Notes under the pieces: model-generated | The model's input: only the letters and a program-made list of their open reading frames with translations | Told to the model about the DNA's origin: nothing | The model's database searches: none | Shown here: positions 7,870 to 13,672 of the stretch, one piece after another | How positions within the stretch are numbered: position 1 is the stretch's first letter | Layout of the letters: each line of letters begins with the position of its first letter | Assembly: GCA_031254095.1 (NCBI GenBank) | Contig: JAIRVC010000088.1 | Location: forward strand, 1 to 13,672 | Direction of reading: 5' to 3' | DNA: 13,672 nt | Source of the DNA: Acidobacteriota bacterium | Lineage (GTDB): Bacteria; Acidobacteriota; UBA6911 | Program-made: the position numbers and the translations under genes

Positions 7870-8820
7870 AAGATTCGACACAGCGTTATTTTTCTTTTCA
7901 TGGCCCTCACGCTTGCGCCGGTCTTCGGATCCACGCCTGTGCGCATAAATAAGGTAGGCAAAGCGCCCAACTTTTTTATGCTCAGCCGGGACGGTTCCAG
8001 GGCTTATGTGACTTCCTTTTCCGACGGCCGTTTTCTGGAAGTGGATTTGCAGCGCAGAGTTGTGTCAAGAAACGTTTTTATCGGCGGCTCGCCGCTGGGC
8101 TTTGCGCTCTCCTACGATGAAAATCTCGCGCTGATCGCCTGCCGCGACGCGGGAAGAACTACTATAGTCGATCTGGAAACTTTTAATATCGTTGCCGACG
8201 TAAGCACGGGAACAAGGCCGAATACCGTAGCTGTCGATCCGCGCGGATACTTTGCTTATGTGGTTGATTCAGGACGCACCAATACGGGAATACTCCACAT
8301 CCTGGATATCAGGGAACGGAGCGTGACCGGAACGGTCAGACTGGGAGCCTCGCCGTTTGGAATAGCGGTTTCTCCCGTTTCGGAACAGGTTTTTGTTTTA
8401 ATGGGCGGAACCAATGAAGTCTGGATCATAGATCCCGGCAAGCAGGCGGTTGTCGGAAAAATTTCCGTTGGCGACGGGCCGGATGGAATCGCCGTCACTC
8501 CGGACGGCAAGCGGGTGTTTGTAGCGAACAGTCGCACCGGCGACCTGACGGTGATTGACGCGGAAGCATTGCGGGCGCAAATCACAATTCCTGTCGGGAA
8601 GATGCCGTTCGGCGTTGCGGTGAGCCCGGACGGCAAACACGTTTTTGTAGTAAATACGGGATCCCGTTCGCTGACGATGCTTCCCGCTGATCTTGGCGAC
8701 CTTTCCGGCGAAGTCTTTGCGATCGACAAAGGATCCACCGACGTTAAAGTAAGTCCGGACAACAAGACGGTCTATGTACTGAGCGAATCGGAAAATTCCA
8801 TACGGATTATCAGCCCTTAA
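7867..8820 (+). CDS. Exported seven-bladed YVTN-type beta-propeller protein
   Basis: A 317-residue protein starting at GTG. The N-terminus (MKIRHSVIFLFMALTLAPVFG) is a signal peptide: basic start, hydrophobic core, likely cleavage after G21. The rest is seven repeats of about 40-45 residues built on the pattern VGxxPxGIAVSPDGKxVFVxN...VIDxxxxxVxxxIx; the clearest are LGASPFGIAVSP, VGDGPDGIAVTPDGKRVFVAN and VGKMPFGVAVSPDGKHVFVVN. This makes a closed seven-bladed propeller, expected in the periplasm or outside the cell as a binding scaffold. There is no lipobox cysteine or membrane anchor. It is translated right behind the methyltransferase-like gene (12 nt gap). A palindromic element begins 7 nt after its stop. 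Structure class is firm; ligand and role are unknown. Confidence 0.88.
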   Translation: MKIRHSVIFLFMALTLAPVFGSTPVRINKVGKAPNFFMLSRDGSRAYVTSFSDGRFLEVDLQRRVVSRNVFIGGSPLGFALSYDENLALIACRDAGRTTIVDLETFNIVADVSTGTRPNTVAVDPRGYFAYVVDSGRTNTGILHILDIRERSVTGTVRLGASPFGIAVSPVSEQVFVLMGGTNEVWIIDPGKQAVVGKISVGDGPDGIAVTPDGKRVFVANSRTGDLTVIDAEALRAQITIPVGKMPFGVAVSPDGKHVFVVNTGSRSLTMLPADLGDLSGEVFAIDKGSTDVKVSPDNKTVYVLSESENSIRIISP

Positions 8821-8825
8821 CTTGT

Positions 8826-8950
8826 AAGGAACCTCTAAAAACTCCAAAATTAAGGCTTGCGACTGGGAGAAAAGCGAAGTTTGCATTTATGTAAACGAGC
8901 ATTTTGGATCGGCCGTATAACGCAGAGTTTGGGGGTTTTAGAGGTTCCTT
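8826..8950. repeat. Palindromic element, copy 1 (about 121-125 bp, long terminal inverted arms)
   Basis: AAGGAACCTCTAAAA (8826-8840) is the perfect reverse complement of 8936-8950. Past one mismatch (8841/8935) pairing resumes to 8848/8928. The interior shares blocks with copy 2 at 13173-13296: AAGGCTTGCGACTG, AAAAGCG, CATTTTG and TAACGCAGAGTTTGGGG. A small inner hairpin forms from GTTTGC (8879-8884) and GTAAAC (8891-8896). No long frame lies inside. It sits between the propeller stop and the nitroreductase. It could be a MITE-like element, a structured RNA or a terminator. Confidence 0.8.
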
Positions 8951-8956
8951 TTAATA

Positions 8957-8976
8957 TTTATTAGTGTTTCCCTGGG
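8957..8976 (-). repeat. Copy of the short dispersed motif
   Basis: The minus strand reads GGGAAACACTAATAAA, like the GGAAACRCTGATTAA motif found at 432-455, 2291-2338 and 9545-9568. It lies between palindromic copy 1 and the nitroreductase ribosome site (GGGAGGA, 8974-8980). Confidence 0.3.
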
Positions 8977-8983
8977 AGGAATT

Positions 8984-9496
8984 ATGGATTTTGAAAAGCT
9001 TGCGGCGGCGCGCTATAGCGTCCGAGCGTACAAAAATGACCCGGTGCCCGATGAAATTCTGAACAGGATTCTTGATGCCGCACGAAACGCTCCGACGGCG
9101 GGCAACAAGCAGCCTTTCAGAATTATCGTGATTCGCACCGCCGGACGGCAGGAGGAACTTGGCCGCGTCTACGGCCGCGAATGGTTCACGCAGGCCCCGC
9201 TGGTTATCGCGATCTGCGCGGTTACGGACGAAGCATGGGTAAGGAAATTCGATGACAAATGCTACTCCTTCGTGGACGCGGCGATTGTTTTCGACCACCT
9301 GATTCTGGCCGCGGCCGATCTTGGTCTTGGAACATGCTGGATTGCCGCGTTCGATCCGGCTGCCGCCCGTGAAGTTCTCGTTTTGCCGGAAGGCGTCGAA
9401 CCGGTCGCTTTCACGCCGCTGGGATATGCGGCCGATGAGCTTAAACCGAAACAGCGAAAGGAACAGGCAGTTTTAATAAAATACGAGCACTGGTAG
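8984..9496 (+). CDS. Small nitroreductase-family FMN oxidoreductase
   Basis: A 170-residue protein of the nitroreductase superfamily, cytosolic FMN enzymes that use NAD(P)H to reduce nitro groups, quinones, flavins or related compounds. The N-terminus RYSVRAYKNDPV (10-21) with its arginines is the usual FMN phosphate-binding start. ARNAPTAGNKQPF supplies the next FMN contact, and the C-terminal half has LAAADLGLGTCWIAAF, typical of the family. It is compact compared with NfsB-type enzymes (about 215), matching the short group common in anaerobes. GGGAGGA just before the ATG confirms the start. It stands alone: palindromic copy 1 separates it from the propeller gene, and 105 bp separate it from hydC. 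The physiological substrate cannot be predicted. Confidence 0.88.
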   Translation: MDFEKLAAARYSVRAYKNDPVPDEILNRILDAARNAPTAGNKQPFRIIVIRTAGRQEELGRVYGREWFTQAPLVIAICAVTDEAWVRKFDDKCYSFVDAAIVFDHLILAAADLGLGTCWIAAFDPAAAREVLVLPEGVEPVAFTPLGYAADELKPKQRKEQAVLIKYEHW

Positions 9497-9544
9497 AAGT
9501 GGTATCGCGGCTTGGGGCTGTTTGAAATTTGAAAACAGGGATGC

Positions 9545-9568
9545 CCTTGAGGAAATACTGATTAACCC
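9545..9568 (+). repeat. Copy of the short dispersed motif upstream of the hydrogenase operon
   Basis: CTTGAGGAAATACTGATTAA (from 9546) resembles the sequences at 432-455 (minus), 2291-2338 and 8957-8976 (minus). It lies about 35 nt before the hydC start, so it may be in the operon leader or promoter region. No clear -35/-10 pair could be assigned here. Confidence 0.35.
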
Positions 9569-9601
9569 GGATGCTTAAAATACAGAAAGGTAGCGAGAAG
9601 A

Positions 9602-10111
9602 TTGAAAACGGAATTTACGGCACAAACCGAAATCACCCCGCAGTTGGAAAAAAAGATCGTTGCCATTGCCGAACGGTACCATAAAGAACCGCATCAGCTC
9701 ATGCGGATTTTATTGGATATCCAGAAGGTGACGTCAAACGCGATCCCCCGGGAGGTCGCAATCGTGGTCAGCCGCGTGACCGGCATTCCGGAAGCAAAAC
9801 TTTACGGATTCGTCAGCTTTTACGCGATGATTTCCCCGGCGCCCCGCGGGAAATACGTCATTCGTATGTGTGAAAGCGCTCCCTGCCACGTAACCGGCGC
9901 CGTGGCGGTCATGGAGTCAATTATAAAAACGCTGGGCATACAGCCGGGAGAGACCAGCAGGGACGGCCGCTTCACACTTGAATATTGCCAATGCCTTGGC
10001 GTTTGCGAATCTTCTCCGGCCATACTGGTTAACGACATGATCTACAAAAACCTCACGCCCGGTCGCGCCGCGACCCTGATAGAGGATTACATGAGAGGGG
10101 ATGTAAGTTAA
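9602..10111 (+). CDS. hydC: NuoE-like [2Fe-2S] subunit of trimeric [FeFe] hydrogenase
   Basis: A 169-residue homologue of NuoE (24 kDa complex I subunit), called HydC in trimeric hydrogenases. It relays electrons between the FMN/NADH subunit and the rest of the enzyme. The thioredoxin-like domain binds one [2Fe-2S] cluster through Cys90, Cys95 (CESAPC), Cys131 and Cys135 (CLGVC). Cys129 is extra and precedes the second pair. The helical N-terminus with LMRILLDIQKV (33-43) and YGFVSFYAM is typical. The start is a TTG preceded by AGAAAGG about 11 nt away; no earlier in-frame start follows the stop at 9563. Its TAA shares one base with the hydB ATG, so the two are translationally coupled. Confidence 0.93.
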   Translation: MKTEFTAQTEITPQLEKKIVAIAERYHKEPHQLMRILLDIQKVTSNAIPREVAIVVSRVTGIPEAKLYGFVSFYAMISPAPRGKYVIRMCESAPCHVTGAVAVMESIIKTLGIQPGETSRDGRFTLEYCQCLGVCESSPAILVNDMIYKNLTPGRAATLIEDYMRGDVS

Positions 10112-11370
10112 TGCTACAGGAAACCAGAATTGTGCTGCGGAATGTCGGCGAGATCAATCCGGTCAGCGTGGAGGATTATCGCAAAAGGGGCGGATACGAG
10201 TCCCTGCGCAAGGCTTTAACCATGCCGCCGGAAGACGTGATTGCCGAGATCGAAAAATCCAGGCTGCGCGGTCGCGGCGGCGCGGGATTCCCAACGGCCA
10301 GAAAATGGAGCTTTGTCCTTAAAGCGGAATCCGAACAAAAATATGTGATCTGCAACGCGGATGAAGGGGAACCGGGCACGAATAAAGACCGCATTGTGCT
10401 CTCCAATGATCCGAACAGCGTTTTTGAGGGTATGGCCATCGCCGCGTGGGCGGTGGGCGCGGACAGAGGCTTCCTTTATCTGCGTTTCGAATACCCCTAC
10501 GTTTTTCCCATTCTTGAACAGGCGCTGCAAAATGCCCGTGACGCCGGCTGCCTGGGCAAAAACATTTTTGGAACCGATTTTAACTTCGATATCACTGTGG
10601 TTTCCGGCGGCGGCGCTTATGTCTGCGGAGAGGAAACCGCGTTGATTGAGTCCATTGAGGGCAATCGCGGAGAGCCGCGCTTTAAGCCGCCATATCCGGG
10701 CATATCGGGGCTATACGGAAAACCCACGGTGGTCAACAACGTTGAGACGCTTGCGAATATCCCTGTCATTATGGACAAGGGCGGCGAGTGGTTCAGCAAG
10801 ACAGGAGTGCCTTCATGCACGGGAACGAAGGTGTTTACCCTCTGCGGAAATATTGCGCAAAAGGGCGTATTTGAATATCCCATGGGCACCAATCTGCGGG
10901 ATATTTTTGAAACGCACGGCGGCGTGAAAGACAACAGGGATCTGCGCGGCTTCATGCTGGGCGGCCAATCGGGCAACCTTATAAACGCGTCGCAAATTGA
11001 TCTGCCGATGGATATAGATTCCTGCCAGCAGGCGGAGTCCGTGCTCGGCACCGGCACGATCATGGTTATAGACGACTACACGGAAATTCTGGATATCGTT
11101 GAAAACATCATGAAATTCTTCATCGAGGAAAGCTGCGGAAAATGCACCCCTTGCCGGGAAGGCAATATCCGCATCTATGAGGTCATTCAGCGAATCAACC
11201 GCGGCGAAGGCAAGATGGACGACATGATTCTACTGGAGGAACTTGCCGAAACCATGAATATAGCCTCGCTCTGCGGATTGGGACAGAATTCATCGGTGGC
11301 GGTCATTACGAGTATGCATAATTTCCGTGAAGATTATCTCAAGGCTATTGAAAGGGGAAGGCGGGCGTGA
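10111..11370 (+). CDS. hydB: NuoF-like FMN/NADH-binding subunit of [FeFe] hydrogenase (short form)
   Basis: A 419-residue NuoF-type flavoprotein that oxidises or reduces NAD(H) at FMN and passes electrons to Fe-S clusters. Key parts are the NADH/FMN loop LRGRGGAGFPTARKW (52-66), CNADEGEPGTNKDR (81-94), GGGAYVCGEETALIESIEG (167-185), an SLBB region, and one [4Fe-4S] site from Cys342, Cys345, Cys348 (SCGKCTPC) and Cys388 (SLCGLGQ). HydB of the bifurcating Thermotoga enzyme is over 600 residues, with an extra N-terminal [2Fe-2S] domain and a C-terminal two-cluster ferredoxin domain. Both are absent here, so it is nearer NuoF in size. An AGAGGGG precedes the ATG. The last 4 bp overlap hydA (GTGA). 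Confidence 0.94.
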   Translation: MLQETRIVLRNVGEINPVSVEDYRKRGGYESLRKALTMPPEDVIAEIEKSRLRGRGGAGFPTARKWSFVLKAESEQKYVICNADEGEPGTNKDRIVLSNDPNSVFEGMAIAAWAVGADRGFLYLRFEYPYVFPILEQALQNARDAGCLGKNIFGTDFNFDITVVSGGGAYVCGEETALIESIEGNRGEPRFKPPYPGISGLYGKPTVVNNVETLANIPVIMDKGGEWFSKTGVPSCTGTKVFTLCGNIAQKGVFEYPMGTNLRDIFETHGGVKDNRDLRGFMLGGQSGNLINASQIDLPMDIDSCQQAESVLGTGTIMVIDDYTEILDIVENIMKFFIEESCGKCTPCREGNIRIYEVIQRINRGEGKMDDMILLEELAETMNIASLCGLGQNSSVAVITSMHNFREDYLKAIERGRRA

Positions 11371-13097
11371 GCAAAGTAAAACTGACTATTGACGGGCTCC
11401 CCGTCGAAATAGAAGAAGGCGCGACGATTCTGCGGGCGGCGGATGAACTTGATATCTATATTCCTACGCTCTGCTACCATCCGGATCAAAACGTGAAGGC
11501 GAACTGCCGCATCTGTGTCGTGGAGGTTGTGGGCATGAAACTCCTGGTTCCCGCCTGCTCCTATCCCGCAACGGAAGGCATGGCCGTTCTTACACATTCC
11601 CAGCGCGTGCGTACGGCTCGCAGAAACATACTGGAGCTGATCCTTGCCCGCCACGCGCAGGACTGCCTGCATTGCGACCGCAGCGGTTTCTGCGAGTTGC
11701 AGAAGGTTTCGGAGGAGATGCATTTTCTGCGCACGCCGCGCTATCCATATGTGGCGCGTTCCGACTACTGGGACGATTCATCTCCTTCAATTGTGCGCAA
11801 TTCGCAGAAGTGCGTCGCCTGCGGACGGTGTGAATACGTTTGCTCAAATATACAAACGGTACACGCCCTGTCCAAGGTCGGGCGCGGTTTTGAGGTCAAC
11901 TTTGAACCGGCCTACGGCAAAAAGCTCGGCGACAGCGTTTGCATCAACTGCGGACAATGTATTCAGGCCTGCCCCACGGCCGCTTTGACCATTTACGATT
12001 ACACTTTGCGCGTCTGGCGCGCTTTTGCCGACCCGCAAAAAACTGTCGTCGCGCAGGTCGCGCCCGCTGTGCGCATCACCCTGGCGGAGGCATTGGGCGA
12101 GGCGCCCGGAACCATCAGCACAGGCCGCCTGGTTACCGCGTTGAAGCGCGTCGGTTTTGACGTCGTATTCGACACCGATTTCACCGCCGACCTGACTATC
12201 ATGGAAGAAGGCACGGAACTGCTTGGCCGCATTAATAACGGCGGCGTCCTGCCTATGATTACTTCCTGTTCACCCGGCTGGATTAAATTCTGCGAGACTT
12301 ATTACCCGGATCTCATTCCAAATCTTTCGACCTGTAAATCTCCGCAGGCCATGTTCGGCGCGCTGATTAAAACTTTCTACGCAAAGCAGATTCGCAAGGT
12401 TCCAAGCGATATTTTCAGCGTTTCTATCATGCCCTGCACCGCGAAGAAATTCGAAGCCCAGCGTCCGGAGATGGGGCGCAACGGATACAGGGATGTGGAC
12501 GTGGTTATATCCGTACAGGAAATCGCGCGCATGATCCGCAGCGCGGGCATCAATTTTTCCAACCTTCCGGAGACGCCCTTCGATAGTCCTTTTGGCCTGG
12601 GCTCAGGCGCGGGCGAAATCTTCGGCGCGACCGGCGGCGTCATGGAAGCGGCGCTGCGCACCGTTTATGAAATCGTTACAGGCAAGGAGCTTGACAGCCT
12701 CGACTTTGAATCGGTGCGCGGCTTTGAAGGCATCAAGGAGGCGTCCGTAATGGTTGGCGATATAAAGGTGAAAGTCGCCGTTGCGCACGGGCTTGGAAAC
12801 GCCCGCAAGCTGATGGACGCCATACGCGCCAAAGAGGCGGACTACCACTTCATAGAAATCATGGCCTGTCCTGGCGGTTGCATCGGCGGCGGCGGCAATC
12901 CCATCAAGAACTGGCGCAAAATGGGGCCGCGGCTCGAAGCGGTCTATCGCGAGGACAAGAACATGCCGCTGCGCAAATCCCACGAAAATCCTTATGTAAA
13001 AAAGCTGTATGAAGATTTCCTTGGCGAGCCGAACAGCCATAAATGTCACGAACTGCTTCACACGCGCTATGTTGACCGGAGTTATTTACTGCGGTAG
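11367..13097 (+). CDS. hydA: [FeFe] hydrogenase catalytic subunit (H-cluster)
   Basis: A 576-residue catalytic subunit for H2 production or uptake. Modules in order: N-terminal [2Fe-2S] (Cys36, 47, 50, 64); a His-Cys3 [4Fe-4S] site (His96, Cys100, 103, 109); two ferredoxin-type [4Fe-4S] clusters (Cys149/152/155/159 and 192/195/198/202); and the H domain with TSCSPGW (299-305), MPCTAKK (355-361) and MACPGGCIGGGG (499-510). This is the layout and length of Clostridium CpI (574), with no C-terminal [2Fe-2S] extension. Proton-path residues fit a +2 offset from CpI: E281, E284, R288, C301, S321. The L1 motif has Ser302 where TSCCP enzymes have the second Cys. The start is GTG overlapping the hydB stop, with AAAGGGGAAGG upstream. 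Maturases HydE/F/G are not in this window. Expected location is cytosolic: no signal peptide. Confidence 0.95.
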   Translation: MSKVKLTIDGLPVEIEEGATILRAADELDIYIPTLCYHPDQNVKANCRICVVEVVGMKLLVPACSYPATEGMAVLTHSQRVRTARRNILELILARHAQDCLHCDRSGFCELQKVSEEMHFLRTPRYPYVARSDYWDDSSPSIVRNSQKCVACGRCEYVCSNIQTVHALSKVGRGFEVNFEPAYGKKLGDSVCINCGQCIQACPTAALTIYDYTLRVWRAFADPQKTVVAQVAPAVRITLAEALGEAPGTISTGRLVTALKRVGFDVVFDTDFTADLTIMEEGTELLGRINNGGVLPMITSCSPGWIKFCETYYPDLIPNLSTCKSPQAMFGALIKTFYAKQIRKVPSDIFSVSIMPCTAKKFEAQRPEMGRNGYRDVDVVISVQEIARMIRSAGINFSNLPETPFDSPFGLGSGAGEIFGATGGVMEAALRTVYEIVTGKELDSLDFESVRGFEGIKEASVMVGDIKVKVAVAHGLGNARKLMDAIRAKEADYHFIEIMACPGGCIGGGGNPIKNWRKMGPRLEAVYREDKNMPLRKSHENPYVKKLYEDFLGEPNSHKCHELLHTRYVDRSYLLR

Positions 13098-13115
13098 CCG
13101 ACGGTTACGGAAACG

Positions 13116-13155
13116 TTAATTGCGTGCGGGATAATATTGTCTCGCACGCAATTAA
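13116..13155 (+). terminator. Palindromic terminator hairpin after the hydrogenase operon
   Basis: TTAATTGCGTGCG (13116-13128) is perfectly complementary to 13143-13155, extended by three more pairs (one wobble) around the 8 nt loop TAATATTG. It begins 18 nt after the hydA stop. Flanking A/T bases on both sides would let it act in either direction, although the following T run is short. Confidence 0.7.
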
Positions 13156-13172
13156 TCAGCGGGGAACCTCTG

Positions 13173-13296
13173 GGCAACCTCCGAAAACCCCAAAATCAAG
13201 GCTTGCGACTGAGGCAAAAGCGGAGTTTACATATTTAGGTAAATGATCATTTTGCCGCAAGGAGTAACGCAGAGTTTGGGGTTTTCGGAGGTTGCC
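13173..13296. repeat. Palindromic element, copy 2 (124 bp, 22 bp perfect inverted ends)
   Basis: Positions 13173-13194 and 13275-13296 are perfect 22 bp inverted repeats (outer end GGCAACCTCCGAAAA). The centre folds further: CTTGC (13202-13206) with GCAAG (13257-13261), GGCAAAA (13213-13219) with TTTTGCC (13250-13256), then a small inner stem. TCTG occurs on both sides (13169-13172 and 13297-13300), as a target duplication might. It lies between the hydA terminator and the Uma2 gene, 5 nt from the Uma2 stop. See copy 1 at 8826-8950. Confidence 0.85.
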
Positions 13297-13301
13297 TCTG
13301 G

Positions 13302-13672
13302 TTATTCTTCAAATACGTCTTTCAGGCCGATTACGCAGCCGTCCAGTACGTGAACCGGGACGGTATCGGTATCAGTGTCGCCGTACATTGTAGTGACGTA
13401 TTTTCCGTTTTCGAGTATGCAGACCTGTACCGTTTTGGTTTCCGGATCAACTATCCAGTATTCACGCACGCCGGCTTTTTGATACAGGTGAAATTTTACA
13501 AGCTTGTCATGCCGTCCCGAAGACGGCGACAATATTTCTATTATCATATCGGGCACGCCGACGCAGCATTTGCCGTCCGGCTTGGAACGATCGCAGACGA
13601 CAAGCAGATCAGGCTGCACTACCGTATCATCATAGGTATCCGCGTTAAGCCTGACGTCAAAAGGAGCGATAA
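13302..13672 (-). CDS. Uma2-family (DUF820) PD-(D/E)XK nuclease-fold protein, C-terminal part
   Basis: The minus-strand frame is open to the window edge and ends with TAA at 13302, giving 123 codons of a gene whose start lies outside. My reading begins IAPFDVRLNADTYDDTVVQPD and continues LLVVCDRSK, then VPDMIIEILSPSSGRHDKLVK and YQKAGVREYWIVDPE. These are the Uma2 core: an acidic residue after VQP, the IEIxSPS strand and a downstream Lys, consistent with the restriction-endonuclease-like fold. Full members have about 180-210 residues. The GTG inside (13619) is not a likely start, because conserved sequence continues upstream of it. Uma2 proteins are often multicopy and their role is unclear; nuclease activity is unproven for most. 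It converges on the hydrogenase operon, with a terminator and palindromic copy 2 between them. Confidence 0.85.
   Translation of the reverse strand, partial: IAPFDVRLNADTYDDTVVQPDLLVVCDRSKPDGKCCVGVPDMIIEILSPSSGRHDKLVKFHLYQKAGVREYWIVDPETKTVQVCILENGKYVTTMYGDTDTDTVPVHVLDGCVIGLKDVFEE

Noticed and set aside
8828..8948. Target-site duplication around palindromic copy 1
   Set aside because: The 4 bases on each side (GTAA and TTTT) do not match as a direct repeat; the AA/TT just extends the inverted arms.
12603..13061. Open frame of 152 codons on the minus strand inside hydA
   Set aside because: Opposite conserved H-cluster motifs; no ribosome site or known domain.
9602..13097. hydCBA as part of respiratory complex I (nuoEFG)
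   Set aside because: The third gene has all three H-cluster motifs and ends there; no other nuo genes follow.
8826..13296. CRISPR array or transposase-bearing insertion sequence
   Set aside because: Only two distant palindromic copies, no regularly spaced short repeats, and no transposase-like frame inside or beside them.

Overview
The window looks like chromosomal DNA from an anaerobic, fermentative bacterium with mid-range G+C. The strongest pointer is a complete operon for a trimeric NADH-linked [FeFe] hydrogenase. There are no stable RNA genes, CRISPR arrays or transposases. The exact taxon cannot be fixed by reading. The hybrid kinase receiver, the Uma2-type protein and the pRiA4b-type protein remind me of host-associated Treponema (Spirochaetes), while the thymidylate kinase and clamp-loader subunit look less typical of that genus. 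This placement is low-confidence inference.

Layout. 1-430 (-): start of a SulP anion transporter, cut by the window edge. 625-4548 (+): a CstA-family carbon-starvation/peptide-pyruvate-type transporter followed 42 nt later by a hybrid sensor kinase (6 TM, PAS, HisKA, HATPase, receiver). 4529-6206 (-): tmk-holB, overlapping each other by 8 bp and converging on the kinase with a 20 bp 3' overlap. 6352-6942 (-): a pRiA4b ORF-3-like protein with its own promoter. 7111-8820 (+): a degenerate SAM-methyltransferase-like protein tightly coupled to an exported seven-bladed YVTN beta-propeller. 8984-9496 (+): a small nitroreductase. 9602-13097 (+): hydC-hydB-hydA, overlapping by 1 and 4 bp and followed by a strong palindromic terminator. 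13302-13672 (-): 3' part of a Uma2-family gene.

How the genes fit together. The hydrogenase operon encodes a NuoE-like [2Fe-2S] subunit, a short NuoF-like FMN/NADH subunit with only one Fe-S site, and a CpI-sized H-cluster subunit. Its reduced cofactor set suggests NADH-dependent H2 turnover rather than full ferredoxin/NAD bifurcation. CstA plus the adjacent multi-TM hybrid kinase could be a nutrient uptake and sensing pair. tmk-holB is a housekeeping nucleotide/replication pair whose delta' subunit carries an unusual second zinc-knuckle.

The most interesting non-coding signal is a family of about 121-124 bp palindromic elements. There are two copies, at 8828-8948 and 13173-13296. Their terminal arms differ between copies, but the differences compensate, so each copy still pairs with itself. 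Each copy sits within about 7 nt of a stop codon. A second, shorter dispersed motif (core resembling GGAAACRCTGATTAA) recurs in four or more non-coding places, including next to both palindromic elements.
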